Shown: positions 1-11,357 of the stretch, in pieces | Layout: each line of letters opens with the position of its first letter | How positions within the stretch are numbered: the first letter of the stretch is position 1 | DNA from: Xiphydria camelus | Taxonomy: Eukaryota; Arthropoda; Insecta; Hymenoptera; Xiphydriidae | Direction of reading: 5' to 3' | DNA length: 64,000 bases | Assembly: GCA_963678675.1 (NCBI GenBank) | Contig: OY783192.1 | Span: 32,953,250-33,017,249, forward strand | The notes under the pieces: generated by a model | The model's input: the letters and a program-made list of their open reading frames with translations, nothing else | What the model was told of the DNA's origin: nothing | The model's database searches: none | Program-made: the position numbers and the translations under genes

Positions 1-945
1 GTTCGAACTCTCGATCGAATAAAGATTCTCAATAAAATAACGTCAAAGATTCGTCCTATCAGGTGGTTTCGTGTAATCTCACACGAGATTGTTATTCGAT
101 TGGAATGCTCGGAAAATTATTTAAAAAACTTTATATATATATTCGTGGATGATTTTCATGATCGTAGATATGAAATTGTTGAAAAGGGGGAGGAAATGGA
201 CGCATATAAAAGTTCCGTGCGTTGGAAAAGAAGTAATGATAAGAGAAGAAAGAAGACACCCCGAACCCTTCGCGTATTAATATCAAAACCCTCTCGACAA
301 AGACCAGACAAAAATTGACATCGGACTGAAAAGGAAAGAGAGAAAGGCGGTTAATACACCGGGTGTTTCAGCGGTCCCACGAACCCCCCTCCTTCCTAGT
401 CTTTCATCCCTCACCCTCGTCGAACAAGAATACTCACCGCGTATTCCAAGCAACGAGTGCGAGCACTTGTAGACGAATTCCCCGCCAAAAAGAACATCCC
501 TCCCGTTACAATATTTACGCCGTAATGTTGTAGCCGGTCGCGCACCCCCGTCCCCCTCTCCCTCTCTCCCTCGTCATTTTCCCTCCCTTCACGCGGCGCG
601 CTTTCACTCCGACGAGAGAGGACGTTATTTGGAGAAACATTTCGCCTTTTCGCTTCGCGGCTCCGAAGAAAGGGGGCTCGTAATAAAAATGGCTAGAGAA
701 ACGCCGCGAGGTGGGAGCGGGGTGGTGCCGGGCGGAAGGAGAGGAGATCTCGATAGAGCGAGAGACGCTCGTGCATCTCGCCACCGGTGAAACGCGGAGA
801 AGTTTGCCGGAGAGACGCGAAGTGGCGCGGAGGGGGATGAAGAGGGCGCCGCGCGGCGAGGATTCGCGAGGAGACGCGCCCGCGGAGAGGAAAGGGAGAG
901 CGAGTGGGAGGAAATCAAGTCGACGAGGTGGGACGGAGGGGGGTG

Positions 946-981
<36 letters not shown>

Positions 982-2450
982 TCGGCTAAGGGTAGTTATT
1001 ATAATAAATTTGCCGGAGCTTAAGAAGCGGAAACAATTCAGAACTGCGAGCGACTAAGGATGTGCTTATCGTTGCTTTTATATTCAAATGGGAGAGGAAG
1101 AAGATGGTGGTGGTTGCACCGACGGTGCAGGGGTGCGCGCGCTGTACACACCAGGCGCTTTACGAGGAACGACCTCGCGTATACGAAAACGATCTCGTCG
1201 AATTGCGCGCTTTCGCTTCCTTTTCTCCCTTTTCTCTCTCCCCCGCGCCTCGCTTTTTCCCCTTTCTTCCTCTCTCGCCCTTTATCTTTCCTCCGCCCCT
1301 TTCCACTCGCGCGCAGCGACAGCGCGAGCGTACGTTACAAGCCCATAACGTATCGCGCACCGTGCGCGAGTCGACGCGATAAGGAGATCCGGCGCAATAA
1401 AACGGGCGACGATATAAAGAATTCGAGTGAAGTAAAAAAAAAAGTTCCCACTCCGCCTCTTTTATTATATCCACCGCAGGAGGATTTCGCGGGCCGCCGT
1501 ATTTACGACGCGGCGGCACCGCGTCGCGGCCATTTCGCGAGGGGGGGCGTTTGTCCGAGGAAATAAAGCGGGGTATTTCGCCAACTTGTATGGGGACCGC
1601 GCGAAACGAGACCCTGTTACCGGTCCACCGGCCGGATATGGTTTAAGGTCGCAATAAAGAGACGCGCCGATTTACGGCTTAATTAAACGCGGGGATGGAC
1701 GATCCCTGCGCGGTCCACCGCGCGTCTTCCTCTTCTCCTTCTACTGGGAATTATAAAAAATCTCGGCTCGTTTTATATGCACGCGTCGTTAAACCATTTT
1801 AAATACGAGCTGCGTCCGCCGTTTCGTTCCTGCTTTGGGAAACGGAGGGGGGTGGGGGTCCACCGGGGATGCGTGTCGTCCTCTGTTTTATTTATACGCT
1901 TATCGCGGTGCGATAAATCCACGGGCAAAAAAGAAATGGATACTGGCTAAAATTAGACGAATACGCGGGAAGAAAACGGAGCGTCAAAGATGACGATTAT
2001 CTGGAGCAGGTCGCGTCACTCAAAGTGCCGCGGAGATGGAGAGCCCAGAGGAGGGAGATTCGGTCTCTCGCGCGCCTCTCTCCTCGCCTGCGGACCGCAC
2101 GAAAAATCTTTATATACTTTGCGGCGTAGGGGTTTGCATTATCTGCGACATAATGCGGGGTTTATCTCGAGGAATTACGGTGGCTTAACGAGTGGTTCCC
2201 GCGGAGTCTGCGAAGGTTCCTCCACGGTAAATCTTTTCGCGGAAGGCTTAGTCACATCCTACGACCCCGCGGCTTCGTCGTGTATATCTACCGGCGATCC
2301 TCTTCCTCTCTCCTCCGTTTTCCCTTCAATCCTTCGTTTAATAATAGAAGCAGATTTGGACGTTTCGCGTGGGCGCTGGTATACGAAATAAGCTACGCTG
2401 TTAAATTGGGATGTCTTGGGGAAGACGCCGTCATTTTATACGTGTCGCAG
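1..2450. other. CpG-rich DNA, no gene recognised
   Basis: No gene is seen. The stretch has a purine-rich block (about 690-978) that ends in an AG microsatellite and a pyrimidine-rich block (about 1195-1310). The longest open frames, up to 168 codons, are Arg/Ser/Pro-rich, overlap one another on both strands and show no recognisable domain. I read them as chance frames. Confidence 0.6.
949..977. repeat. (AG)n microsatellite
   Basis: About 14 uninterrupted AG units close a 290-base purine-rich block. It is simple sequence and likely length-polymorphic. Confidence 0.95.
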
Positions 2451-2628
2451 CACTGAGAAAAATAACCTGGTCAATCGAACAAAAATCTTGGGGAGCATAA
2501 TCAAACCCTTCGGTGAAATATGGACCCTCTCCATTTGTGTCCGATTAAACTGACCATATTCTACTTATATAACTAGACATGCAATTGGAATAACTAAACA
2601 TGTAGTTCGAATAGATGAGATAGAACAA
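2451..2628. mobile_element. Family A MITE, truncated copy
   Basis: It begins CACTGAGAAAAATAACCTGG and matches the copy at 22136 through landmarks such as the GGTGAAATATGGA block and repeated AACTAAACATG-like units. The far inverted end is missing: the copy stops where an AGCTGA-rich hairpin begins. No coding sequence is present, so it is a non-autonomous element. Superfamily is not shown by this copy. Intact relatives often sit next to TA. Confidence 0.75.
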
Positions 2629-2739
2629 ATGACGATCCGCGAATAGTAGCTGACGGTCAGCTGAAAGCATACCGCTGAAAAATTAGCAGTGATATGATTT
2701 TAGCTGATCATCAGCTACTATTCGCTGATTATCGGTCAT
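2629..2739. repeat. Hairpin built from AGCTGA palindromes
   Basis: Arms at 2639-2666 and 2698-2725 are inverted copies, 25 of 28 bases matching. Each arm holds its own perfect small palindrome (AGCTGACGGTCAGCT on the left, AGCTGATCATCAGCT on the right), so each arm can fold separately or both can fold together. The loop repeats the same CTGA theme. It abuts a truncated family A element and may be a small MITE. Confidence 0.75.
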
Positions 2740-3553
2740 TCTAGCTGATTCAGATCTAGAGAGCACACTATAACACCGTACAATTACACAGTTAATCTCA
2801 TTTACATCGTTTAGAAATTGCTCCAACAATTCCCAAGACCCGAGAAGAACGAATGCCCTGAACTTCCCGCAACCTTCTTACACATTTCCACCTTGTCATT
2901 CTGCCGCTGCACTCTGCTCGGATCGAGTTCATCGAAATTAGAGCGCGAGAAGCGTATGCGCGTATAATTTCCCGCGGCGCCACCCCCGCTCCACTCTAAC
3001 CCCCGTCCGATCATCTTTGGGGTCGCGCGCGAAGGGTGCCGGTTATAAGCACGAGCGGCGTGACACAATGCACGCCCGCGGGATGACAGCGCACGCTACG
3101 TCGAAGAAGTTTCGCGAGGGGGTGCGACAGCGCGGGGGTGCCGCGCTCTGTTTTGCCTCCGTGTGCGGCGTCGCAACGGGGGAGGAGAATGTGGCAATGC
3201 GAAGTGGAGGAGGAGGAGGTGAGGCGGCTGTTATTGATTCTAATGACATTTTCTCGCCGAGGGCATCGCCGGGGTGTAATTGATATCCAGATACGAGATA
3301 GAACTTGTAACCCCCGAGGAGGGGTTCGGTCGGTCGGTCGGTCCTTCGCTCCTCTACCCCCGCGATACGACGTCTCGTCGCTTCTCGCCGTGTGAATCGA
3401 TACTCCCTTTTTTCTTTTTATTATCACTCCTATTCAAATTAGAACGAACGTAAACAGCCGTAAGAGCGTCTTTTACGACTTTGGCACGTACGGATATCGT
3501 TGAGGGGTTGAGAGTGGCGGATGAGAGGAAAGGGGAGGAGGGAAGGCTCACTG
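2740..3553. other. GC-rich DNA, no gene recognised
   Basis: No gene is seen. There is a short (CGGT)4 run at 3327-3342 and a GGAGGA-rich patch near 3205-3222. Overlapping open frames of 60-138 codons occur on both strands without recognisable domains. Confidence 0.55.
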
Positions 3554-3555
3554 TA

Positions 3556-4014
3556 CACTGAGAAAAAGAGTAGTCAGCAAAATAATTTTGTTGAGTCAAT
3601 TTGATAACCTAAAAAATATTCGTTGAATTATCCCAAATGTTTAGCTCTGCCATCAAAGTTTTCGTAAAATCGACCAAAGAATTTTGTGATTCCAAAAAAA
3701 AAAACGTTTCGTTGGCTCGTATTCATTCGTCGTGTGTTTATAATGTAAGGAAACATTTTTTTAACACCACCAACAAATTGTTTTCTTCAATCGAATACCT
3801 ATACATTATGCAATTCCAAGATCAAGCCATGGTTTTTTTCGCGCAACAAAATATTTTGCAGGCTCGGGTAATTTTTCTTTTCGCGCAGGAAGAATTTCTT
3901 GTCGCAACGAAGGTATTCTCTAATCAGAAATCTATATTCTTCAAAATTTGTAAGATCATATTTTCTTGGCTGAAGAAATATTTTTTTTAACACTAACAAT
4001 TATTTCTCTCAGTG
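3556..4014. mobile_element. Chimeric MITE: C left half, B right half
   Basis: The element is bounded by TA (3554-3555 and 4015-4016). Its left part, to about 3735, matches family C (compare 32286-32493 on the other strand), including the GTTTCGTTGGCT motif, but the last ~35 bases of C are missing. From about 3780 it matches family B, with AAGCCATGG, the GAAGAATTTCTT-like block and the B terminus AACAATTATTTCTCTCAGTG. B's own first end is absent. The two outer ends therefore come from different families but share the CACTGAGARAAA terminus. It has no coding capacity. Confidence 0.8.
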
Positions 4015-4016
4015 TA

Positions 4017-4623
4017 CAACCCGCGAGAAACGCGCGCGCGTCTCATTTTGAAATTCTATATTTATCTCACTCCGAAATTCCTGAAACGCGTAATCCGTGA
4101 CGTCGTCGAAATTCCTCGAGATTCGTCGAAGCCTATACATATAGGTTGCGACGAATCGTCGCTGCAGCGTAGGTATATGCGCCTTTCTAACGGTGAATAC
4201 TTACGTATGACGAACGCGAAGAGCGACACCGAAGCCCGTCTCGGTCCAGGATGGATGAGAGGAAAGCGTGGATGATCATCGTGACGCGCCACGCCGAGCG
4301 TGCCCTGCAGGATACCGCACCGATATTCCCGCGCGGCGCGCCGCTGCGATTCGAATCGCTCCGCGGGCTTTCGTCGCGCGGCAAACGTGTCGCAATTACG
4401 AGGAGTTGGCAAGGGTTGGGCGTGGGTGTCGTGGGTATCCGAACACCGGTGCGGCGGATCGCTCGTCGACATGGGAACCGTGACTGATAGGTCTGTGCCG
4501 CATGCGTGGTATACGTCGATATACGATAGTCTTGCGGGAGGTGAACGCGCGTATGGTATAGTATATCTTGTCAAGTAGGTGTATTATATCAAGGGATTCA
4601 ATTAATCGTTAAAGACGTACCTG
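4017..4623. other. Unique DNA, no gene recognised
   Basis: A CpG-rich stretch with a small inverted pair of TCGTCG/CGACGA words around 4100-4165. Open frames up to 170 codons overlap on both strands, are Arg/Ser-rich and show no domain. Confidence 0.5.
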
Positions 4624-4889
4624 CACCGAGAAGACGGTTTATTGATAGTTAATAAGTGTAATTTTAAGTACGGCGAAAAATATATTCCGCGTTAGGACGA
4701 GAATATATTTGTTAATTATTAAAATGTTTATTTCATTCAAATGTTTGCCTCAAAAGGTCTAATTGTGCCAAGTAAACATCGTAATAGTTAATGAATATTT
4801 ACTTGATCCGATAAAATGTTTATTTTGCCATATTTAAACAAACATTTATTAGTTACGAATAAATTGTTTCCTCAGAGAGAGAGAGAGTG
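4624..4889. mobile_element. Family E MITE
   Basis: It starts CACCGAGAAGACGGTTTATT and ends with the inverse, AAACATTTATTAGTTACGAA followed by TAAATTGTTTCCTCAG and a short GA run. The same family occurs at 40511-40912. The interior carries TTATTTCATTCAAATG and a repeated GTTAATGAATATTTACTTGA word. It is short, AT-rich and non-coding. The terminal GA expansion replaced the expected CAGTG end. Confidence 0.75.
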
Positions 4890-4924
4890 TGCAGATTTAG
4901 CATAGATTGGTATTTTACCTGTAG

Positions 4925-5112
4925 ACTGAGTGAAGAGCTTATTTTTGTAGTAAATAAATGTATATTTGATCATGGCAAAAGAAATATTTCGTTGGGCTAA
5001 GTAAATACATATATGTCCTATGTGTTGATTATTAGAATGTCTTTTACATTCAAATAGAAATAGAGCAATAGCTTACGAGTATTTGCTTGGCTCGAAGAAA
5101 TATTTTTTTCGC
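4925..5112. mobile_element. Diverged family E-like copy
   Basis: It opens ACTGAGTGAAGAGCTTATTT and follows family E in order: GTAAATAAATGTA, an AAATATTTC block, TTACATTCAAATAGA, and GAGTATTTGCTTGGC near the end. It lies directly after a better copy, so it may be an older neighbour or a tandem duplicate. Its boundaries are approximate. Confidence 0.5.
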
Positions 5113-5395
5113 TGGAATCAAGTCAAATCAGGCATATAAAGATTGATGAATTTCTGTATTAATTCATTTTTTGATATAATTATATTAGAAAATTTTCTGA
5201 TATAATTTCTCCAGGACTCTCAATATATATAGAAAGTATACTTTCCAGAGAAAGTACGCCACAGTTGCTTTGATAGCATTTTGAGTTACTCAAGGAAATT
5301 CTAGATTGAAAAGAAACTCGACTGTATCAATGATTTTGCGAGCTGCCACATCAACCGAACAATCACGTTGATCGAGCTCCACTTTTCAAGTGCTT

Positions 5396-5620
5396 ATCGC
5401 GGAAAAAGACTGATGTAATATATTTTACTATGTTTACAATAAAGGGGAGATATTATACATATCAGCATCTCCGAATGTTCCTATCATACTGAAGAACAAT
5501 TTTTATTTGGAATCTATCTATGTAATGCAAACTATCACGATTTAATGTTTAAGAAAAAAAATACCCTAACGTGCTGTAAAAACAGCTTAAAATCTCGATA
5601 CCAATCTTTTTACCGTGTAC
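5396..5620. mobile_element. Family J element
   Basis: The left end CGCGGAAAAAGACTGATGTA pairs with the right end GATACCAATCTTTTTACCGT. Two more copies at 10612 and 39311 share the order CTGATGTAAT, TTTACAATAAA, CATACTGAAGAACAATTTTT and CACGATTTAATGTT. It is a non-coding element with CACGGAAAAAGACTG-type ends. No clean target duplication is seen. Confidence 0.7.
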
Positions 5621-6439
5621 ACGCAGTAAAATTTAATCTGCCGGTCTCTCCGCGATGACGAAAAACTCCATTTCCTCCCTCGCCGCAACCCCCTCGACAA
5701 ACGCCAGCGATTTTCGCGACAAGCGCAAGAGCAGCCCCGTACGCGAGTTCGTCTTACCGCGGCGTGCGAACCGCTCCCGTTCTTTCCGCCGCGACCGCAT
5801 CACCGCTCGAAAGCGGTAAAACACCGTCTTTAAGGCGTTTCGTCAAGTAGAGAAAGAGAAAGGGGGTGCGGGAGCGGGCCCCCGCCCTCTCCCGACATCA
5901 AAATGTAAAGTGTACCGTCGCCGTACGGCGCGGCGGTGCGTCAGGTGGTACCGTTCCCGGTTTCCCACGGACGCCGTTCCGTTCCCGCCTCTATTATATC
6001 ACACGATCACAATGCACATCGGGAGGGACGTCTCCCGATCCTTCGCTCTCCTCCGCGGCGCACCTGCGGCCGGAAGGTCCACGGCTGCTGCCTCGCGCTG
6101 ACGCGGCGGCGCTTCTCTCTCTCTTTCCTTCCTCTCTCGCGAGTCTATCAGGACTCGACGCTCCCTCGAAGTCGCGAGAGCGCCGGGAGATCGACACGCG
6201 ATCGCGTCGCCTCTGTACTGGGTCCGGATCGGTTTCTTCTCCATCGCGCGCTTCGAATTCGGGAAGACGTTATGGTATCGATTCTGCAGCAGAGACCAAA
6301 GTGTTATATATCTGAGAACATTTGATTACTTATTCTATTTATCGAGTACCTTGTACACAATTCTCCTTTTCGTGTGTATGTGTTTCGTTCTCTTTCTTGA
6401 GAAATTTAGAAGCTCGTTGCGAAATGAACGATCTTTGCG
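5621..6439. other. GC-rich DNA, no gene recognised
   Basis: CpG- and CT-rich sequence with open frames up to 149 codons on the plus strand, overlapped by antisense frames and lacking domains. Nothing else is recognised. Confidence 0.55.
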
Positions 6440-6441
6440 TA

Positions 6442-6953
6442 CACTGAGAGAAATAACTGAGCCGTTGAAAACCAGAATGGTGTAAGACACATTTCATGTA
6501 AGCTGAGATTATTGGACTGCAAAGTTAAGTACAATTTGAAAAATTTGTCTAGATGATATAAAAAAAACAGATGTTTTAAATCATACATATCTGTTTTGTA
6601 TCATCTAGACAGATTTTTCAAATTGTATTTAACTTTGCAGTCAAAGAATCTTAGCTTATATGAAATGTGACTTACACCATTCTGGTTTTCAACGGCTCAT
6701 ATTGCTGGTGCTGCGAAAATGTTTTCTTTGATCAAAAAATTAGTATAATTCCATGATCAAGTCATGATTTTCTTCGTGCAAAAAATACTTGATAGGCTTG
6801 AGTAATTATTTTTTCTGCACAAGAAGAATTTCTTACCCCAACGAAGGTATCCTCGAATCAAGAATATTGTATTCTTCGATGAAGAATCTGTATTCTTAAA
6901 AATTTGTAAGATCACATGTATTTTGTTGACACTAGCAATTATTTCTCTCAGTG
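6442..6953. mobile_element. Family B MITE, interrupted
   Basis: The element is flanked by TA (6440-6441, 6954-6955), begins CACTGAGAGAAATAA and ends AGCAATTATTTCTCTCAGTG. After the first ~16 bases it is interrupted by a 242-base hairpin. It resumes with ATTGCTGGTGC and then follows family B (TGTTTTCTTTGATCAAAAAA, AAGTCATG, GAAGAATTTCTTACCCCAAC, ACAAATTTTTAAG on the reverse strand). Removing the hairpin gives about 270 bases, close to the full B length (289 at 49482). Confidence 0.85.
6458..6699. mobile_element. Hairpin MITE M1 inserted in a B element
   Basis: The whole element is a foldback. The left end TGAGCCGTTGAAAACCAGAA is matched exactly by the inverse of the right end at 6680-6699, and about 100 bases of each arm pair with few mismatches around a short loop near 6560-6590. 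It has no open frame of note. The ends differ from its host, so it is an independent family. Transcription of either strand would give a long hairpin RNA. The target duplication is unclear. Confidence 0.85.
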
Positions 6954-6955
6954 TA

Positions 6956-8258
6956 CATACCCAGTCAGACATTCCTGATTCACCACATGTGTCAAGTATA
7001 AGTTGATTTTTTAAAATTTTTACGTCAAATTAACAGCGAGCCTTGATTTATTTATTGACTTATTGAGCTATCATCCCGGATGTCGAATAGCACGAGTATT
7101 CTAATGTCGTCGACTAATCGCCTTGACTATTCTTTAATTCGTTTCTTAGGTAACAAAAGGTCCGAAAGTTTATGTCGAAATTTGCAAAGCAGAGTCAAGG
7201 CTAAAAACTTCCAACAAATCAATCATGTTCTTCTCCAGGCTCTTTTCGATAAGAGACTTTTGATCCGTCATGATCGCTCTTCTCTTTCACTTCTCTTGTG
7301 CTGCATTACAGTGACCTACATATTTTGACGCCGGGTGCATATAGCGTTAAATTTATGTTTCACGGATAATAACGAGAGTATTACCTTACCAAGTACCCAC
7401 TACTTATTCTACCCTCGCAGAGATACAAGGCAATCATTTCCTCCGAATGTGACGCGTACCAACGTGTACCTACGTACGGTACGACTCCACCTCCTCCCCG
7501 TTCTCTTTTCCAGGATCTCACGACTCGAGTCGCGCACGACGACGACCGCTCGCGTCGCGTCACGTAAGGACCTCTCGGCGAGAAAGCAGGAAAGCTGCGG
7601 CCTGCGGCGAGTGCAGTCGCGCGCGAAGAATTTCGTGCGAATTTTTTCCCCTCGGAGAACTGGGTCAAACCCGATCGCGCGAATTTAAATAATGACCGAC
7701 CGCCGCCTCTTTCGGACCAATTTCGCATTATGTAAACCAGCCGGGGATCTCGAGGGCCCCGCGTGGTGTCCGGCGTTAAAAGCCGATTTACACGGGCCGC
7801 CGCCTGTAATTTACTCGCCCGGACACGTGTATTCCGGCGACTCACCACGCCGTGCCCGGCCGCGGTGGTATGAACCGCCATACAGGAGGGCTTTTCGTGC
7901 AGAGCGCACCTCGGGAATTTCTTTATACTCCGTATATACGCAGCACGCGCTCGCGAGAAAAAATTATTCGCGAAAGTCACCTATTCGCCCGGGGGAAGAG
8001 CGCTGCGCTCGCGTTGCACGTCTTCCGGCGACGTTATATCCCACCGACGATGCACTTCTCTCCATTGTAATATAAACCTTTCGATGGACTCGCGCCTTGT
8101 CCATCGGAATCTGCCGATGAAATTATCCAGCTGACGGATGGCAATTTGTCGAAAGATGGGATACTTCGTTCGCGCACATCGTGCCACCGGTGGTTTGTTA
8201 TCCGAATCTTTCTTTTCGGGGTAATTGCAAGTTACTCGCATTGCTTTTCGTGTAGATA
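6956..8258. other. Unique DNA, no gene recognised
   Basis: The first ~370 bases are AT-rich and the rest is CpG-rich. A 199-codon minus-strand frame (7381-7980) and a 127-codon plus-strand frame overlap each other. Both are Arg-rich and without a domain, so neither is called. Confidence 0.5.
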
Positions 8259-8430
8259 CATTGTAAAACAAAATTTGTAATTTTAATATATCTTTATATA
8301 AGCTTTTTCTCAATGTACGATTATGAAAATTTATATATTTCATAACGGAGTACATTAATTTTCGTAATCACGTATTGGATAAAAGCTTTATATACAATTA
8401 GATTAAATTTAATACAAGTTTTTTTACAGT
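8259..8430. mobile_element. Family K MITE
   Basis: The left end follows TA (8257-8258) and reads CATTGTAAAACAAAATTTG. The right end is GTTTTTTTACAG. The interior has the two inverted signature words of the family: CAATGTACGATTATGAAAAT on the left and TTTTCGTAATCACGTATTGG on the right, each next to an AAGCTTT word. The copy is short and non-coding. Confidence 0.75.
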
Positions 8431-9018
8431 AGGTATGCGTCTCGGGAATGCGATTTTGGTGTTTCTTCAAATATTGAAATACATTTATGTATATTTCTCT
8501 TCTTCGAGATTCCTCGGGGCTAGTTTCCAAGTCGAGCGAATGCATTTCTATCGCGTATAACGATGAGTTTCAAGAAATCGCAGTATAGATAATAAATCGA
8601 TGCATCTCGACGCTCGGACTCCCGATCGAGAAAAGCGCATCCCCGACCCTCGCGAACGTCTCTCAGGAGAGCCCTACTCTCGAGATGAATGGAGCTCCGC
8701 GCGCGAAATTTGAGGTACGCATCTATCGACACGCATGTCCACATCCCGTGTGTTCGACCGCGATTGCACGCGATGCGAGTAGAAGAAGAAGAAGAAGACG
8801 GAGGATTCCCTCGGCCTCTCTCAACCCTCTCACCTCACGCACGACCGTACCTACACACTTACGTCACTCGCGTTCCACCTTGCCTTTCCCACACTTCGCC
8901 GGGCTGCGCTGGCCCGATCGCAGGGCGTTTTCAGGTTGCAACCCTGCAATCTTTCTACCCGTTCGCCACGCTAATTCTAGGGTCCCGAAACTCCCCGAGA
9001 GGAGCCGTCCGGTAGGCA

Positions 9019-9057
<39 letters not shown>

Positions 9058-9437
9058 GTCTGGAGGCTCGAGAATGTCTGAGTGCATCCGAACAATTAAA
9101 AGATACGAGTCTCTCCTTTTCGGTCACCCTCTTAAAGAAGAGAGAGAGAGAGAGTCGAGAGAGGATACATTTATTTCTTCCTCCCTATCCTCGCTTCGAG
9201 AGCTTCGTCGGTCTCTCTTTGTTTCTCGCCCCTAAAAATGTCTGGAACAACATTCCCTTCGACTATAGATACGCGCAGTCCTTTACTTGATGCAACATCT
9301 GTAGAATTCATTCGAGATAGACAATTTCTTATGCGTTGAAAATTCTACAAGAATTCTTCAACAGTTTCTCGCGAAGGGCTTCAAATTCTTTCGAATAATG
9401 AAATTGCACCACCTCTCGTCTTCATAACGCGCGTCCG
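8431..9437. other. Unique DNA with (AG)n run
   Basis: No gene is seen. A (GA)n run lies at about 9020-9052 and shorter purine runs follow to 9155. A 201-codon frame reads straight through the microsatellite, giving RERERE, and is not credible as a gene. Confidence 0.6.
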
Positions 9438-9721
9438 CGCTGAAAGAAATTGCTAGTGTCAAAAGGAGAATTTCTCGAATACAAAAACATACGATCTTAC
9501 AAACTTTTAAGGATACAGACTCTTGGTCGAATAATAGATATTCTCGATTCAAGAATACCTTCGTTGCAACAAGAAATTCTTCCTGCGTAAAAGAAACAAT
9601 TACTCGAGCCTCTCAAATACATTTTTGCACGAAGAAAACCATGGCTTGATCCTGGAATTGTATCGTGTTTTTGATTGAAGAAAAACATTTTTTTCACATC
9701 AGCAATTATTTCTCTCAGTGC
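9438..9721. mobile_element. Family B MITE, near full length
   Basis: It begins CGCTGAAAGAAATTGCTAGT (a decayed left end) and ends CAGCAATTATTTCTCTCAGTG-like at 9701-9721. It is complete and uninterrupted at about 284 bases, with the B landmarks CTTACAAACTTTTAAGGATA, GATTCAAGAATACCTTCGTT, AAACCATGGCTTGATCCTGG and TGATTGAAGAAAAAC. Useful as a reference copy. Confidence 0.85.
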
Positions 9722-10611
9722 AGTAAGTACATCTAGCTGCGTTCGAACTCCAAAAAGCAATCTCGTTATCCGAGTCACGGTTTGAAATCGTCGGAAAACA
9801 ATACCGAACCACAGGAAATCCCAACAGTGCGATTCGACGTTACGGACGCTGCCCCCAAAAAATGGGCGCCGCGGGTCAGTGTGGTGTACGCGTGTATTGT
9901 ATTTACGTATACGATGCCCCGTGTGCAGCGCGACGGTCGACGACGCCGCCTTGCCCCCGGGACGGTAATTAGTCTTGTCATCGCGCGACAAAAAAGGCTT
10001 AAACGTCCCTTCTCTGCCGCGCGGCGTTTGCCCCCCCGCCTTCTCGCCGGTCCATCCGTTCGTTTCACGTTCGTTATGAATATTTCCTCGCGGGGAACCG
10101 CGCGCGCGTTGCCGCATTGTCGGGAGGAGACGGTGCGTGGAGGACGAGGTATGACCAATGCGACTAAATGGGACCCGCGAGAGAGACAGCGGGCCCCGTC
10201 ATTTCGGGGCCCGTTCGTGCGGAACCGCCGCCGGGTGGACGCGCCGTTGCGGTCACCGCGGTGAGGCGATACGGTATTCCATTTAAATGCGAAATGCGCG
10301 GACGCGCAGTTTTGTCGTCGTGTGTACGAGAGACAGGCGTGTAGAACGTGCCGGACGTGTGGCGAGCGAGTCGAAAGCGGGATATTCGCGGCGATAAGGC
10401 GACGCGAATAAGGACATTCGCGCGCAGTCGACTCTCGCGGTTCTCGGTTTGGATGTGGTCAGCACGGGAGGCTGGGAGGATGAATCGCGGAGATGTTCGT
10501 ACGTTAAAAAACGCGCGCGACTGCGTACGGTCGCGACGAAGAATAGGCGCGGGTGAAACGGGCCCCGATGGAGGCTATCGATCGCGTGGTTGAATCCTGG
10601 AAGGGTAACTT
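9722..10611. other. CpG-rich DNA, no gene recognised
   Basis: Frames of 160 codons plus and 206 codons minus overlap. The minus frame continues into the B element to its left, which argues against a gene. Nothing else is recognised. Confidence 0.55.
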
Positions 10612-10873
10612 GTACTGGGAAAGATTGATACCAGTCAATTTTACTGAATTTATGATAAAAGAGGTACACATGAGGGTTTTTGGGTGTTTTTACAACGCGA
10701 GATACAGTAAATTTCTCTTTTGCAAACAGTAATAATTTAAATTAGAATTTACTACAATAGCGCTTCTAAGGAAAAATCGTTTTCCAGCACAGTAGGAACA
10801 TCAGGAAACCCTCAGGTGTAACTCTTTTATTGCAGATGCAGCAAAATTTACTGGTATCAGTCTTTCCGTGTAC
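10612..10873. mobile_element. Family J element, cleanest copy
   Basis: The ends GTACTGGGAAAGATTGATAC and ACTGGTATCAGTCTTTCCGT (10853 onward) are inverse copies, followed inward by matching AATTTTACTG/CAGCAAAATTTACTG words and by AAAAGAGGTAC versus GTAACTCTTTTAT. It is about 262 bases and non-coding. Confidence 0.75.
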
Positions 10874-11069
10874 GTTGATCCATGGTTTGCGCTACAGAAT
10901 TTGTTTCGAACAGCGTTGTATCATTTTTATGTAAATTCTAAACCAGTTATTAACTAAGAATTTATTTATAGACATACGGAAAGAAAAAAGAAATGGTTGT
11001 GGCAATCATTTTTGTTGTAAATAATCCAGTTTAGTAATCAGCATTAAATTATTTTAGTTATTACAACTA

Positions 11070-11357
11070 AAGTGAGAGAAATAACTGCTAGTGTTAAAAA
11101 AATATATTTGAATCAAGAACATAATATGATCTTGCAAATTTTTAAGAATACAGATTCTTGGTCGAAGAATATATATTTTTGATTCAAGAATATTTTCCGT
11201 GTTGGAACGAGAAATTCTTTTTGCGCAAAAAACAATTATTCGAGCCCCTATCAAATATTTTCTCGCACGAAAAAAAAACCATGGCTTGATCCTGGAATGA
11301 TATAATATTGAAGAAAACATTTTTTTGGCATCAGCAATTATAATATCTCTCAGTGTA
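11070..11357. mobile_element. Family B MITE
   Basis: It begins AGTGAGAGAAATAACTGCTA and ends near TCTCTCAGTGTA, about 288 bases. The B landmarks are in order, including AACCATGGCTTGATCCTGG. The sequence on either side shows a weak inverted relation (GTAATCAGCA at about 11035 and its inverse TGCTGATTAC at about 11442), so this copy may sit inside an older hairpin element of roughly 470 bases. That outer element is uncertain. Confidence 0.8.

Noticed and set aside
8685..9290. 201-codon plus-strand frame
   Set aside because: Crosses the GA microsatellite, producing RERERE. No domain.
9497..10117. 206-codon minus-strand frame
   Set aside because: Its C-terminal third is family B transposon sequence. 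The rest is unremarkable Arg-rich sequence.
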